Source of the DNA: Reticulitermes speratus
Lineage: Eukaryota > Arthropoda > Insecta > Blattodea > Rhinotermitidae
NCBI GenBank assembly: GCA_021186555.1
Contig: JAJKFL010000005.1
Location: 3,139,821-3,203,820 of the forward strand
Direction: 5' to 3'
Length of the DNA stretch: 64,000 nucleotides
Part shown: in pieces, positions 42,990-54,430 of the stretch
Position numbering within the stretch: position 1 is the first letter of the stretch
Layout: each line of letters opens with the position of its first letter
Made by a program: the position numbers and the translations under genes
The notes under the pieces: generated by a model
What the model was told of the DNA's origin: nothing
The model's database searches: none
What the model saw: the letters and a program-made list of their open reading frames with translations, nothing else

Positions 42990-43505
42990 CGTGGAGCGTT
43001 CGCAAAATTGTGAAATGCGACTATTAGCTTCATCATGTCTGTCTGTCTATCTGTCTGTCTGTCCGCCGTCCGCATGGAACAACTCGGCTCCCACAAGAAG
43101 GATTTTCATGAAATTTTACGTTTGAGTATTTTTCGACAATCTGTTGAGAAAAGTCAAGTTTCATTAAAATCTGACAATAATAACCGGTACTTTACATAAA
43201 GACCTATGTACATTTATGATAATATCTGGCTGAATTCTTCTTAGAATGAGAAATGTTTCAGACAAAAGTTGTAGAGAAATCAAAACACACATTTTATGTT
43301 CAATAACTTTTTTTCCTAAAAGCGTGCCGTTTATGAGATAATGTGGAAAATTATGGTACAGCCAGACAGGCCACAGATGACAATATAATACGGCGCATGC
43401 GCTTTGCATGCTGGATAACTAAGGCTACAGACATACACTCAGAATACGTAATACTTACAGCTTTTCCACGGAAACAATGGTTACGCGAACGCGCCTCAAT
43501 ATTAC
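42990..43505 (+). repeat. Interspersed repeat of unknown class, copy 2
   Basis: Homologous to 14790-15300 in the same orientation, including GGCGCATGCGCTTTGCATGC and ACAATGGTTACGCGAACGCG. A TGTC microsatellite expansion near 43037-43066 distinguishes this copy. Confidence 0.8.
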
Positions 43506-43569
43506 GTTTATACATATACTGTCTGTCTTGTTCTTAGCATACTTTCAGCAATACTCCTAATTAATCTTA

Positions 43570-46500
43570 TTTAGAATAGCTCCTGTGATGGTCTTAAGTC
43601 ATCTTACTTACGTCACCTCCTAATTCATCTTAATGAGGTCATCTCCATCCATAGTTCTGATTCATCTTAATGAGATCATCTCCAGTCATAGTTCTCATTC
43701 ATCTTAATGAGGCCATCTACAGTCATAGTTCTCATTCATCTTAATGAGGCCATCTACAGTCATAGTTCTGATTCATCTTAATGAGGTCATCTCCAGTCAC
43801 AGTTCTGATTCATCTTAATGAGGTCATCTCCAGTCATAGTTCTGATTCATCTTAATGAGGTCATCTCCAGTCACAGTTCTCATTCATCTTAATGAGGTCA
43901 TCTCCAGTCATAGTTCTGATTCACCTTAATGAGGTCATCTCCAGTCATAGTTTTCATTCATCTTAATAAGGTCATCTCCAGCCATAGTTCTGATTCATCT
44001 TAATGAGGTCATCTCCATCCATAGTTCTGATTCATCTTAATGAGGTCATCTCCAGTCACAGTTCTCATTCATCTTAATGAGGCCATCTACAGTCATAGTT
44101 CTCATTCATCTTAATGAGGCCATCTACAGTCATAGTTCTCATTCATCTTAATGAGGTCATCTACAGTCATAGTTCTCATTCATCTTAATGAGGTCATCTC
44201 CAGTCACAGTTCTGATTCATCTTAATGAGGTCATCTCCATCCATAGTTCTGATTCATCTTAATGAGATCATCTCCAGTCACAGTTCTCATTCATCTTAAT
44301 GAGGTCATCTCCAGTCATAGTTCTGATTCATCTTAATGAGGTCATCTCCAGTCATAGTTTTCATTCATCTTAATAAGGTCATCTCCAGTCACAGTTCTCA
44401 TTCATCTTAATGAGGTCATCTACAGTCATAGTTCTCATTCATCTTAATGAGGTCATCTCCAGTCATAGTTTTCATTCATCTTAATAAGGTCATCTCCATC
44501 CATAGTTCTGATTCATCTTAATGAGATCATCTCCAGTCACAGTTCTCATTCATCTTAATGAGGTCATCTACAGTCATAGTTCTCATTCATCTTAATGAGG
44601 TCATCTACAGTCATAGTTCTCATTCATCTTAATGAGGTCATCTCCATCCATAGTTCTGATTCATCTTAATGAGATCATCTCCAGTCACAGTTCTCATTCA
44701 TCTTAATGAGGTCATCTACAGTCATAGTTCTCATTCATCTTAATGAGGTCATCTCCAGTCATAGTTTTCATTCATCTTAATAAGGTCATCTCCATCCATA
44801 GTTCTGATTCATCTTAATGAGATCATCTCCGGTCACAGTTCTCATTCATCTTAATGAGGTCATCTACAGTCATAGTTCTCATTCATCTTAATGAGGTCAT
44901 CTACAGTCATAGTTCTCATTCATCTTAATGAGGTCATCTCCATCCATAGTTCTGATTCATCTTAATGAGATCATCTCCAGTCACAGTTCTCATTCATCTT
45001 AATGAGGTCATCTACAGTCATAGTTCTCATTCATCTTAATGAGGTCATCTCCAGTCACAGTTCTCATTCATCTTAATGAGGTCATCTACAGTCATAGTTC
45101 TCATTCATCTTAATGAGGTCATCTCCAGTCATAGTTTTCATTCATCTTAATAAGGTCATCTCCATCCATAGTTCTGATTCATCTTAATGAGATCATCTCC
45201 AGTCACAGTTCTCATTCATCTTAATGAGGTCATCTACAGTCATAGTTCTCATTCATCTTAATGAGGTCATCTCAGTCATAGTTCTGATTCACTTCAATGA
45301 GGTCATCTCCAGTCACAGTTCTCATTCATCTTAATGAGATCATCGCCAGTCACAGTTCTCATTCATCTTAATGAGGCCATCTACAGTCATAGTTCTCATT
45401 CATCTTAATGAGGTCATCTCCAGTCATAGTTCTGATTCACTTCAATGAGGTCATCTCCAGTCACAGTTCTCATTCATCTTAATAAGGCCATCTACAGTCA
45501 TAGTTCTCATTCATCTTAATGAGGTCATCTCCAGTCATAGTTCTGATTCACTTCAATGAGGTCATCTCCAGTCACAGTTCTCATTCATCTTAATGAGGCC
45601 ATCTACAGTCATAGTTCTGATTCACTTCAATGAGGTCATCTCCATCCATAGTTCTGATTCATCTTAATGAGATCATCTCCAGTCATAGTTCTCATTCATC
45701 TTAATGAGGTCGTCTCCAATCATAGTTCTCATTCATCTTAGTGAGGTAATCTCCAGTCATAGTTTTCATTCATCTTAATGAGGTAATCTCCAGCCATAGT
45801 TCTGATTCATCTTAATGAGGTCATCTCCAGTCATAGTTCTGATTCATCTTAATGAGGTCATCTCAATCATAGTTCTGATTCATCTTAATGAGGTCATCTG
45901 CAGTCATAGTTCTGATTCATCTTAATGAGGTCATCTCCAGTCATAGTTTTCATTCATCTTAATAAGGTCATCTCCAGCCATAGTTCTGATTCATCTTAAT
46001 GAGGTCATCTCCAGTCATAGTTTTCATTCATCTTAATGAGGTCATTTCCAGTCATAGTTCTCATTCATCTTAATTAAGTCATCTCCAGTCATAGTTTTCA
46101 TTCATCTTAATGAGTTCATCTCCAGCCATAGTTTTCATTCATCTTAATGAGGTCATCTCCAGCCATAGTTCTGATTCATCTTAATGAGGTCATCTCCAGG
46201 CATAGTTCTGATTCATCTTAATGAGGTCATCTCCAGTCATAGTTTTCATTCATCTTATTGAGGTCATCTCCAGTCATAGTTCTGATTCATCTTAATGAGG
46301 TCATCTCCAGTCATAGTTCTGATTCATCTTAATGAGGTCATCTCCAGTCATAGTTCTGATTCATCTTATTGAGGTAATCTCCAGTCATAGTTCTGATTCA
46401 TCTTATGAGGTCATCTCCAGTCATAGTTCTGATTCATCTTAATGAGGTCATCTCCAGTCATAGTTCTGATTCATCTTATTGAGGTCATCTCCAGTCATAG

Positions 46501-46850
46501 TTCTGATTCATCTTATTGAGGTCATCTCCAGTCATAGTTTTCATTAATCTTAATGAGTTCATCTCCAGCCATAGTTTTCATTCATCTTAATGAGGTCATC
46601 TCCAGTCATAGTTCTGATTCATCTTAATTAGGTCATCTCCAGTCTATAGTTCTGATTCATCTTATTGAGGTCATCTCCAGTCATAGTTCTGATTCATCTT
46701 ATGAGGTCATCTCCAGTCATAGTTCTGATTCATCTTAATGAGGTCATCTCCAGTCATAGTTCTCATTCATCTTAATGAGGTAACCTCCAACCATAGTCCA
46801 GATTAATCTTAATGAGGTTACTTCCAGCTATAGTTCTGATTCATCTTACT
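43570..46850. repeat. Satellite-like array, 37-bp unit, about 88 copies
   Basis: Unit TTCATCTTAATGAGGTCATC plus TCCAGTCATAGTTCTGA. Variants at a few sites (CTACAG, CCATCC, GTCACAG, TTCTCA, TTTTCA) recur in mixed blocks, suggesting repeated segmental duplication. The unit is not a multiple of three and contains stops, so there is no long frame. Confidence 0.97.
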
Positions 46851-47558
46851 TGGATTCAGGTATCCAGTTCGAATCTCGATTGCAGGAGCTGCAGGTTTTC
46901 TTCACTCCCTCCAAACGAATACCTTGACAGCTTCCTGATGTGCTCTTATTTCACCACATACATCTTAAATTTTACTATGACGTAATATAGCCTCTGTAGT
47001 TGATACAGTCTTAAAATAGCGCAAAAACATCTGCTTACTCACAGCTACAACTCAGACCGTAGCAGTTACTAATGTTACTGCAGCTGCTGAATGCTTGGAT
47101 CGCTGCAGCTATTCAGGGACTTGTGCAAGAAAATGAGAAGGATTTACATTATGACGCGGATGCATACCTGACCCGTAGCATGTAAGAATCTAAAAAGAAA
47201 ATCGCAGGCGCCATCTTGTATGCTTACAAAATTTGTAAACACAAATGTTTAAAAGATATTTCCTTTCTAATTCAACGCACAAAACACGGACCTCGACGTA
47301 ACCTAGAATACAGGATGCTTACGAAACGTTGTCACATAAAAAGGGATTTACTTTACGCATGTAGCCATGGATGCTTACGTCAAAATTTAACACTTCCTTG
47401 TGCTGCGTTGTATCAGTTTATTTTTCGTTCAAGGAAAGTTTATGCAAAACTCTATGCACGTTGTAAAGGGACTAACCTGAAATTTACGAGGTTAATAAGA
47501 AATAATGTGGCGGATAACCCTTGAAAGACTAATAATAACCGACTAAACCTATACCTGT
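46851..47558. other. Spacer with one unsupported open frame
   Basis: A 102-codon frame at 47216-47524 (+) begins MYAYKICKHKCLKDISF and is Lys/Arg/Cys-rich. I recognise no domain, and there is no supporting context. The remainder is unannotated. Confidence 0.3.
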
Positions 47559-47935
47559 CGCCCTCGGTGGACTAGTGGTTAGCGTGCTCGCCACTGGGCC
47601 CAAGGTTCGCGGATGGATTTTTAAGGGTGATAAAAATCCGTAGCACAACTTCCTTTGGAGGGGAAGTAAAGCCGTCGGTCCCATGTCGTAGATTTACGGC
47701 ATGTAAAAGATCCTTACGGCCATGAATAGAACTAGTAATGCCCGTCGGCAAAATTCAGCGGTCATTTCTCACCCAAGTCTCCTGACTGCCTGCCAGACGG
47801 CTCTGGCATTCACATCAGGATTGAGTAGAACTTGTGCGGTCAGTGGGCTGGTCACTCACATCAACGCACATTACCATAGAAACCTCCGAAAGGAGACCCC
47901 CAATGCTCCGCGATTGGAGCGACAAGGGGACTAAC
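47559..47935 (+). mobile_element. tRNA-derived SINE, family 3, B box deleted
   Basis: CGCCCTCGGTGGACTAGTGG head, then CAAGGTTCGCGGATGGATTT: compared with 15938 the B box (GGGTTCGATCCCGACCGAGG) is missing, a precise deletion of about 21 bp. The body and 3' end otherwise follow the family. Confidence 0.85.
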
Positions 47936-48480
47936 TAAACTAACTAACTAAACCTATACCTAATTTATTACATCTGTAACGACATTCATACAGCCACAAA
48001 ACGACATGGCACATGTCTAGTTCTTCGGTGTGTACTCTGTGCATTCAGAGTCAATTTACGTTCGACGTTTCGCAAAAATATTTATCTGTTGGCCATGGCA
48101 ATATCCTGCATATGACCTAATCACAGTGCTGAGTGGTAATAACACTAAAAATGGTTTATCTCTAACGCAGTACACAGACTTCTCCAAGGCGTTCTTTAAA
48201 TACAAAATGTCACAAGCTTGCACGGTGCACTAGTTCATGTAATTTAATTTATAACCATAAGAAAAATATGGCCTTGACTTCCTCGAGTTTCATGCAACTC
48301 AACAACAATTCAACAGCATTGTGTGCGATCTCTTATAACAAATTATTCCAAAAAACGGAGAATTAATGTGGAACACAGTCCGCCTCGGTTGTTATTTTTA
48401 GGACGTAAACTGTTTCTTTGGCCTCAGTTCGTACTTCACAGACAACATAATCTGATTTGAAGTTGTACATACCGTGCATG
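47936..48480. other. Spacer, nothing recognised
   Basis: No supported feature. Confidence 0.4.
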
Positions 48481-48540
48481 ATTAAGATATTATTTACTAT
48501 ATACCAACAATGTTGCACATGACAATATAAATTGAAAAGT

Positions 48541-48588
48541 CAACCCTATATATGTTTCGGCTCTGCCTGAGCCATCTTCAGGGGTTAC
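48541..48588 (-). ncRNA. Hammerhead-ribozyme-like motif H4 (left arm)
   Basis: Minus strand: AACCC, CTGAAGAT, stem GGCTC/GAGCC with loop AGGCA, GAAAC, ATATATA, GGGTT. AACCC/GGGTT gives a perfect 5-bp stem I and stem II is a perfect 5 bp after one extra T. Stem III is weak (ACATATAT in place of ACATATGT). Confidence 0.55.
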
Positions 48589-48885
48589 TGTTATTAGGCG
48601 TCCACTGTTTTCACACTCACTATGTTGGTTAGAACAACCGTAGATCTAGACACGTCTAGATCTACGGTTGTTCTAACCAACATAGTGAGTGTGAAAACAG
48701 TGGACGCCTAATAACAGTAACCCCTGAAGATGGCTCAGCCCGTCTAGATCTACGGTTGTTCTAACCAACATAGTGAGTGTGAAAACAGTGGACGCCTATA
48801 ACAGTAACCCTGAAGATGGCTCAGCCCGTCTAGATCTACGGTTGTTCTAACCACATAGTGAGTGTGAAAACATGGACGCCTAAAC

Positions 48886-48936
48886 AGTAACCCTGAAGAT
48901 GGCTCAGGCAGAGCCGAAACATATATAGGGTTGACT
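48886..48936 (+). ncRNA. Hammerhead-ribozyme-like motif H4 (right arm)
   Basis: The inverted partner of the left-arm motif: AACC(C), CTGAAGAT, GGCTC/GAGCC, GAAACATATATA, GGGTT. One C fewer than the left arm shortens stem I or the core by one base. Confidence 0.5.
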
Positions 48937-48985
48937 TTTCAATTTATATTGTCATGTGCAACATTGTTGGTATATAGTAAATAAT

Positions 48986-49235
48986 GACATAATCTGGCTC
49001 TACAGATCAGTCACATATGTATGTACGTCTTCACGCAGTGTCTATCATTTTTGTCTGATGTCAAAACACACTTCCATATGATCGAAAGATTTAAGTAACA
49101 AATATAAAATTATAGCAAAGCACCTTCAATTAGAGCCGTGACATTTCGTGCTGGCGGACAAACATGACAACAGTGATAGCCGCTGTTCGCAGTTAAATTT
49201 CGTTTCGGCTATAAATCCATGATAAGTGTGTCCCT
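48986..49235. other. Spacer, nothing recognised
   Basis: No supported feature. Confidence 0.4.
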
Positions 49236-49239
49236 GTCA

Positions 49240-49575
49240 CCACGGCATGGCGCGTCCTCGGGTTGCAGATGGAGGAACGGCCTCCGGATATGGAGGGTAG
49301 CTGCGAATACATTGAATAAGCAGTCGTGGACAGCCGACACGGGGTGGTCCTCCAGCTTGGGGGTTGGGCGAGGTGCTAATAACTCCTCACCGTAAAAAAA
49401 ATTACAATGTTACGAATCATTTGACAAAGCCTCGGACCTGGACTGATTCTTTGGTACAACTTAAAGCTCAGGATAGGGAGAGGTGGCGGGCTCTTGTGAA
49501 TGCGGTAATGAACTGACGACCTGCTAGCTACTCAAGAAGGACTCTGCTCCACGGAGTTAGTTAGTTAGGCTATGA
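49240..49575 (+). mobile_element. Non-LTR retrotransposon fragment, internally deleted
   Basis: The 5' part (GGGTTGCAGATGGAGGAACG, ATTGAATAAGCAGTCGTGGA, GGGTGGTCCTCCAGCTTGGG) is followed directly by the 3' end (CTCAGGATAGGGAGAGGTGG, GACTCTGCTCCACGGAGTTA) with most of the coding part missing. Same family and orientation as 30150-30755. The tail is TTAGTTAG. Confidence 0.82.
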
Positions 49576-50290
49576 ATGGCTCATTCCCTCCTAAAGATTC
49601 CAATTAATGTTTAAACTTGTTTTTACTGGATACATGCGACTCAGAGTGGAGGTAGGCGATAAATTCCAGAAAGGCCGGTAAACTTCCTAGTTAGTCGTGA
49701 GACTATTGTTTTCATGCAGTTAGTTATTACGGCCCATGATGTGGGCAAAATGGGCTAAGAAAGCAGGAAAATATACAGTATACCCTCGAAAGTAAAAAGG
49801 CGAATCAAAAACTCTAAAAGCGCGGGGGAAAAAATCGAGACCCTACCGTGTTCAGCCTAGGCACAAAGAAGTACTCAGGAACATGACAAAGCCGTGCCGT
49901 GCCGTGCCTGCACTAGATAAGCTGGTAAATTTTTTTAAAGTTTTTTTGACTCGCCTACATGTCACCCTTTAGAGCATAACGGTTAGTGTAAGTGCCAACT
50001 GCAGTAACACTAAACGACTCACATTTTCCCCAAATAGCGTATGTACGAATTCCATATGATTCTTACAATAAACAGAGAATATTTCCCTATATAGCATTCA
50101 ACGACTGGATTTTTAATAGAAACACATTGTGTTCTCTGTGAGGTATGAACTAACTCTTCATATATAATGTAGATAAATTCCAGACTCCAAAGGAACAATA
50201 AGCCTTTCTCTTAAGGGCGTGTTCAGTTGTGATTCTTCTTCATGCAAGAAATGATACATCTATTAGATACGTTTTCAAATAATGTTTCTA
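49576..50290. other. Spacer, nothing recognised
   Basis: No supported feature; GCCGTGCCGTGCCGTGCC microrepeat near 49891. Confidence 0.4.
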
Positions 50291-50301
50291 ACATAATATG
50301 G

Positions 50302-50804
50302 ACGTGGGCCGCGATAGCTCAGTCGGTATAGCGACTCGCTACGGGCTGGACAGTCCGGGGATCGAATCCCACGCCGATCCCAGTGGCCGTGCGGTCTAAG
50401 GCGTGGGTCTACGGCCGCTCGCTTACTAGGATCGTGGGTTCGAATCCCACCGGGGGCATGGATGTTTGTGTTGTGTTTGTTGTAAGGACGGTAGTATGGA
50501 ACGTAAAGTGACATGAAGGACGAAAGGATTTAAACAGTACAAAAATGGATCAAAGGGGAAAAACCCCGGACAGACAAAAAATAGATCCCGGTGGGGGCGA
50601 GATTTTTCGCAGCCGTCCAGACCGGCCCTGGGGCCCAACCAGCTTCCTATACAATGGGTACCAGGTCTCTTTCCCGGGGGTAAAGCGGCCGGGTCGTGGA
50701 GTTAAACACCCACCCCCATCTAATGCCACGGTTAAAGAAAGAGTAGAGCTATACCTCTACTCCCCCTCTGGGCCTTCATGGCTTGTTCTAGGGAGACCTT
50801 TAAA
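50302..50804 (+). mobile_element. SINE family 2 interrupted by SINE family 1
   Basis: The host is family 2 (GGGCCGCGATAGCTCAGTCG head, B box GGGATCGAATCCC), split near its B box by a family 1 element (50373-50586) of the GGACGGTAGTATGGAACG subfamily. Family 2 then resumes GGTGGGGGCGAGATTTTTCG and runs to about 50795. The composite is flanked by an 11-bp duplication, ACATAATATGG, at 50291-50301 and 50805-50815. The insertion order is clear: family 2 first, family 1 later. Confidence 0.88.
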
Positions 50805-50815
50805 ACATAATATGG

Positions 50816-51245
50816 CCGGACACGCATTGCTTTAGCATTGGACAATCCTGTTCTAACTTGGCAAATACATGAGGTAACAGCAGAACGCAGTTCAGGTTGA
50901 CCGCTCTGTGAAGTTTATCCGCGGAACTAACACCTTGCAGCAACGAACCTTGAAGTCATAATCTTATAAAGCTGGTTATCGCCTTACATAATGACCACGA
51001 CACTAAAAATAGTGGTTACTGCATCAGAATCGCATTCAAACTGTATTCATTAAGCCTTCCATGTTAACAATGTGATTTCGCGTTCACACGCCGAATGTTT
51101 CTGTTGGGAGAAACTTTTCTGTCTATCTCTAGGACTGCCACCGATTTTAAAACACCAAGATGGTAGCTAGTGTTAGTCTTACACTACGTGTGTGAAGAGG
51201 TTGACCTGATGCGAGCAACAATAATCATAATAATTTTTTTTTGTT
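50816..51245. other. Spacer, nothing recognised
   Basis: No supported feature; T runs at 51234-51256 belong to the SINE tail that follows. Confidence 0.4.
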
Positions 51246-51249
51246 TTTT

Positions 51250-51513
51250 TTTTTTTTCCAATTGCTCGACAGCCCCTTGGGGGCCTAGGCCTCCTGATTA
51301 TCGACGCTTCACGATCACACACTTTTTAGACACAACACACTCGGTAGAACTCCTCTGGACGAGTGATCAGCCCGACGCAGAGACCTCTACCTGACAACAC
51401 ACAACACTCACAACAGACAGACATCCATGCCCCCGGTGGGATTCGAACCCACAATCCCAGTAAGCGAACGACCGCAGACCCACGCCTTAGACCGCACGGC
51501 CACTGGGATCGGC

Positions 51514-51514
<1 letters not shown>
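51250..51514 (-). mobile_element. tRNA-derived SINE, family 1
   Basis: Minus-strand copy: GCCGATCCCAGTGGCCGTGC head, B box, body, ending at a long A tail (T run at 51234-51256). It abuts an AAT microsatellite at 51515-51553 and probably inserted into it. Confidence 0.92.

Positions 51515-51553
<39 letters not shown>
51515..51553. repeat. AAT microsatellite
   Basis: Thirteen or so ATA/AAT triplets without interruption. Confidence 0.95.
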
Positions 51554-51554
<1 letters not shown>

Positions 51555-51639
51555 AATCCTCAGCAAGAAAGTTGTTCCCATGTATTAAATCGGCTTTGTA
51601 CTACTACGACAAAAGAGCTAAGTGTATATTCATAAAGCT

Positions 51640-51925
51640 AAAGCAATCCCATTACAGACCTTGACAGGCCTTTAGGGTTCCAGGAGGTTGAGGCTCCCAG
51701 ATTTCTAGACAATCGGCACATGAAGTTGGTAAGGTTGTCAGCCCTACGCACCGGCCGCCTTTACCCCCCAGGAAATATTCCTGGTACTCATTTCTGTTAG
51801 AGGCTGAGTCGACCCCAGGGTCATAGTGCGACCGAAAAGATTATGTCAATGAAAAATTCCAATGACACCATCGGGAATCGAACCCGCAACCTTCCGGCTT
51901 GTAGCGCAGTGCCTCAGCCATAATT
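51640..51925 (-). mobile_element. tRNA-derived SINE, family 4
   Basis: Minus-strand copy of the family at 18898: the plus strand shows CAGGAGGTTGAGGCTCCCAG, CGGCCGCCTTTACCCCCCAG, and the B-box complement GGGAATCGAACCCGC. Ends TGGCTGAGGCACTGCGC in minus orientation. Confidence 0.88.
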
Positions 51926-52540
51926 GTATATTCATTCCGTTAATATCGTTTCATCTTTCTAAATAACCATCTCTCTTTGTATTCAAATCACATCTCGTCG
52001 TAACTGGACTTGGCTAGTTTTCATTCTGGACTGTGTAACGAGGCTTCATATAACTGGCGCTATGACGTCGGTGCAGGTTGGTACGAGGCATTAGGTAGCC
52101 AGTAAATTATTCACTGTTAACGAGATAAACAAGCTGTTTAACACACGCAGCAAAACGGCGTATTAAAGCTCACGAATATTCTGCAGTTGATTGAATCTCG
52201 GAACACGACACGTGTAGATGTTGGTGACCACCATCAGTGGCGGAAATGAACGAAGCGAACTGGTCCAGCCACATCATATTTGGAAGTGCGTGTCACTGCC
52301 TTAATTGGGGCGCGGAATGAAACAGATAAATTGTTTCAATTCATCACAGCTGCATGACAATCTCTAAAGAGATTCACGGAACCATCCATTTATCTCAATG
52401 GTGCGACAGGCCAGTGTGATATAACTCCTTCTGTTTGTCGCGTTTACGAATTATGTTTTCTGATATGTGGCTTTACCCCTTCGAAGAAGGATCGGTCTGT
52501 GGCGAGAAATGTAGGAATAATGGAAAACACAAAGGCAGAA
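51926..52540. other. Spacer, nothing recognised
   Basis: No supported feature. Confidence 0.4.
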
Positions 52541-52550
52541 AATGACTCCG

Positions 52551-52650
52551 GCCCACATCCATGCCCTGACTTGCATTCGAACCCACGATTCCAGTGTCTT
52601 TAGGTAGCAAATAGAACACGCCTTAGGCCACGCGGTCTTTGGGGTTTCAC
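52551..52650 (-). mobile_element. SINE family 1, eroded head only
   Basis: TCCATGCCCTGACTTGCATT, CGAACCCACGATTCCAGTGT and CACGCCTTAGGCCACGCGGT are recognisable pieces of the tRNA-like head in minus orientation, with an extra stretch between them. Confidence 0.6.
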
Positions 52651-52829
52651 AGGTGGCTTCGATCACAACAGAAAACTTTCTTCGCAGACGGAATCAGAAG
52701 GCTTGTGAACCGTTACACAATAGGCGTTGGAAAAAAAGGTGTGATGATGTACAGCAATGATACATTTCGCGTTTTATCACAGATTGTTGTACACGAAATA
52801 ATTAATTTCACGTTGTTGAAAAAATTTGT

Positions 52830-53072
52830 GGTCTTCTGGGTTAGTCGGTATATAGACTCGCTACGGGATAGACAGTCCGGGAATCGAATCCCGGCGGAGG
52901 CGAGATTTTTCGCACCCGTCCAGACCGGCCTTAGGGCCTCCTATACAAGGGTACAGGGTCATTCCCTGAGGTAAAGCGGCCGGGGTGTGGCGTCAACTGA
53001 GGTTAAAGAGAGAGTGGGAGCTATACCTCTACTACCCCTCTGTACCTTCATGGCAGGTTATAGGGTGAATTT
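52830..53072 (+). mobile_element. tRNA-derived SINE, family 2, eroded
   Basis: TTAGTCGGTATATAGACTCG, GGGAATCGAATCCCGGCGGA, GCACCCGTCCAGACCGGCCT and TCCCTGAGGTAAAGCGGCCG follow family 2 (56928). Several small deletions. Confidence 0.85.
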
Positions 53073-53399
53073 TGCTGCGAATTTTACTTTTTACAAGAAT
53101 TACATTGATCTGGCTCTTACAGGATCCAATTACTTGTGAACTGGGCACTTAACTTTCGAGTGACATAAAAATGAGAGACGTTTGTTGTCTCCTGCACGAC
53201 CATTAGTGCCTCAAGGGAAACCAGGCTTCATAGACTTGCGTGTCACTAATTTGGTTAAAGTCAAAACACTAAGATCTGTGATTTATGCTTCATTTCTAAC
53301 GTTTTATGCAAAGTCTACGCAGGATGTTCGCCTGTGTAATTATTCTTTAAACCCTAGTTGTTTATATATGTACAACCAGGATTAACGTAAAGAAATTCT
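53073..53399. other. Spacer, nothing recognised
   Basis: No supported feature. Confidence 0.4.
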
Positions 53400-53971
53400 G
53401 CGTTCTGCCCACACAGTGTACTTATGTGTTTTGTGTGGATCTCAGAACAAACAGCGATTATTTCACTGTACAACATTAACTGACTGGTTTGTATAACTGA
53501 GACGGAGTGTGTTTACTGCGCGTACGGACTGTATTTATGTGTTTTGTGTGGATCTCAGAACAAACAGCAATTATTTCACTGTACAGCATTAACTGACTGG
53601 TTTGTATAACTGAGACGGGTGTGTTTACTGCGCGGTACGGACTGTATTATGTGTTTTGTGTGGATCTCAGAACAAACAGCGATTATTTCACTGTACAGCA
53701 TTAACTGACTGGTTTGTATAACTGAGACGGAGTGTGTTTACTGCGCGGTACGGACTGTATTTATGTGTTTTGTGTGGATCTCAGAACAAACAGCGATTAC
53801 TTCACTGTACAGCATTAACTGACTGTTTGTATAACTGAGACGGAGTGTGTTTACTGCGCGGTACGGACTGTATTTAGTTTTTGTGTGGATCTCAGAACAA
53901 ACAGCGATTATTTCACTGTACAACATTAACTGACTGTTTGTATAACTGAGACGGAGTGTGTTTACTGCGCT
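53400..53971 (+). repeat. Tandem array, about 115-bp unit, 5 copies
   Basis: Each unit has GGACTGTATTTATGTGTTTT, GATCTCAGAACAAACAGCGA, ACTGACTGGTTTGTATAACT and GAGTGTGTTTACTGCGCGGT. Single copies exist at 27190-27480 and 40925-41080, so the array arose by amplifying a dispersed element. Confidence 0.92.
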
Positions 53972-54180
53972 CGCTTTCTGGGATTGCCGGTTCGAATCCC
54001 GCTGGGGCAAGGATGTCTGTCTCTTGTGATTGTTGTGTGTTGTCAGTTAGAGGTCTCTGCGACGGGCTGGTCCCTCGTCCAGAGGAGTCCTACCGAATGT
54101 GGTGTGTCTAATGTGTGTGATCTAGAAAACTCAACACTGAGGCGGCCCCTGGCCCGGGTAGGGCTGTTACGCCTCAACAA
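53972..54180 (+). mobile_element. SINE family 1, head truncated at the array edge
   Basis: Starts mid-head at CTCGCTTTCTGGGATTGCCG with B box CGGTTCGAATCCC, then the family body to GGGTAGGGCTGTTACGCC. The junction with the last array unit is direct, at GTTTACTGCGCTCGC. Confidence 0.87.
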
Positions 54181-54430
54181 AAAATTCCGGAAACAGACTC
54201 AACGAAATTAAAAGAAACTGCACCATCCTAAGTATTAGAAAAGTTACGAGTTATTTACAAGTTCTGAGGTTCTCACAACAGTGTAGATGAATATTCAAGT
54301 CTTTTGGGATGTTACCTGAAATTACTTTGACAATTATTAATTGTATTAATGTGAAGGGTGAGCTACCGCACATAGATAATACCTGTAATAGAACCTATTT
54401 ACTTCCTTTTTGTGTTTTTACATTTATGTA

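Larger units (their letters stand above)
48480..48985. mobile_element. Fold-back element with triplicated right arm (H4)
   Basis: Left arm 48487-48655 and a right arm whose inner part (CCGTCTAGATCTACGGTTGT ... GAAGATGGCTCAG) is present three times before the final complete end (48925-48985). Outer arms (TATATACCAACAATGTTGCA) are inverted. Successive repeats lose single bases (CCTAATAACAG, CCTATAACAG, CCTAAACAG; CCCC, CCC, CCC), consistent with either decay or base-call errors. Confidence 0.78.

Noticed and set aside
47216..47524. 102-codon Lys/Cys-rich frame as a gene
   Set aside because: No recognisable domain, no repeat identity, and length is within chance for this much sequence.
50302..50460. 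Possible true tRNA genes in the tRNA-like heads
   Set aside because: The heads are followed by unrelated bodies, A tails and target duplications and occur in many copies, so they are SINEs and not tRNA genes.
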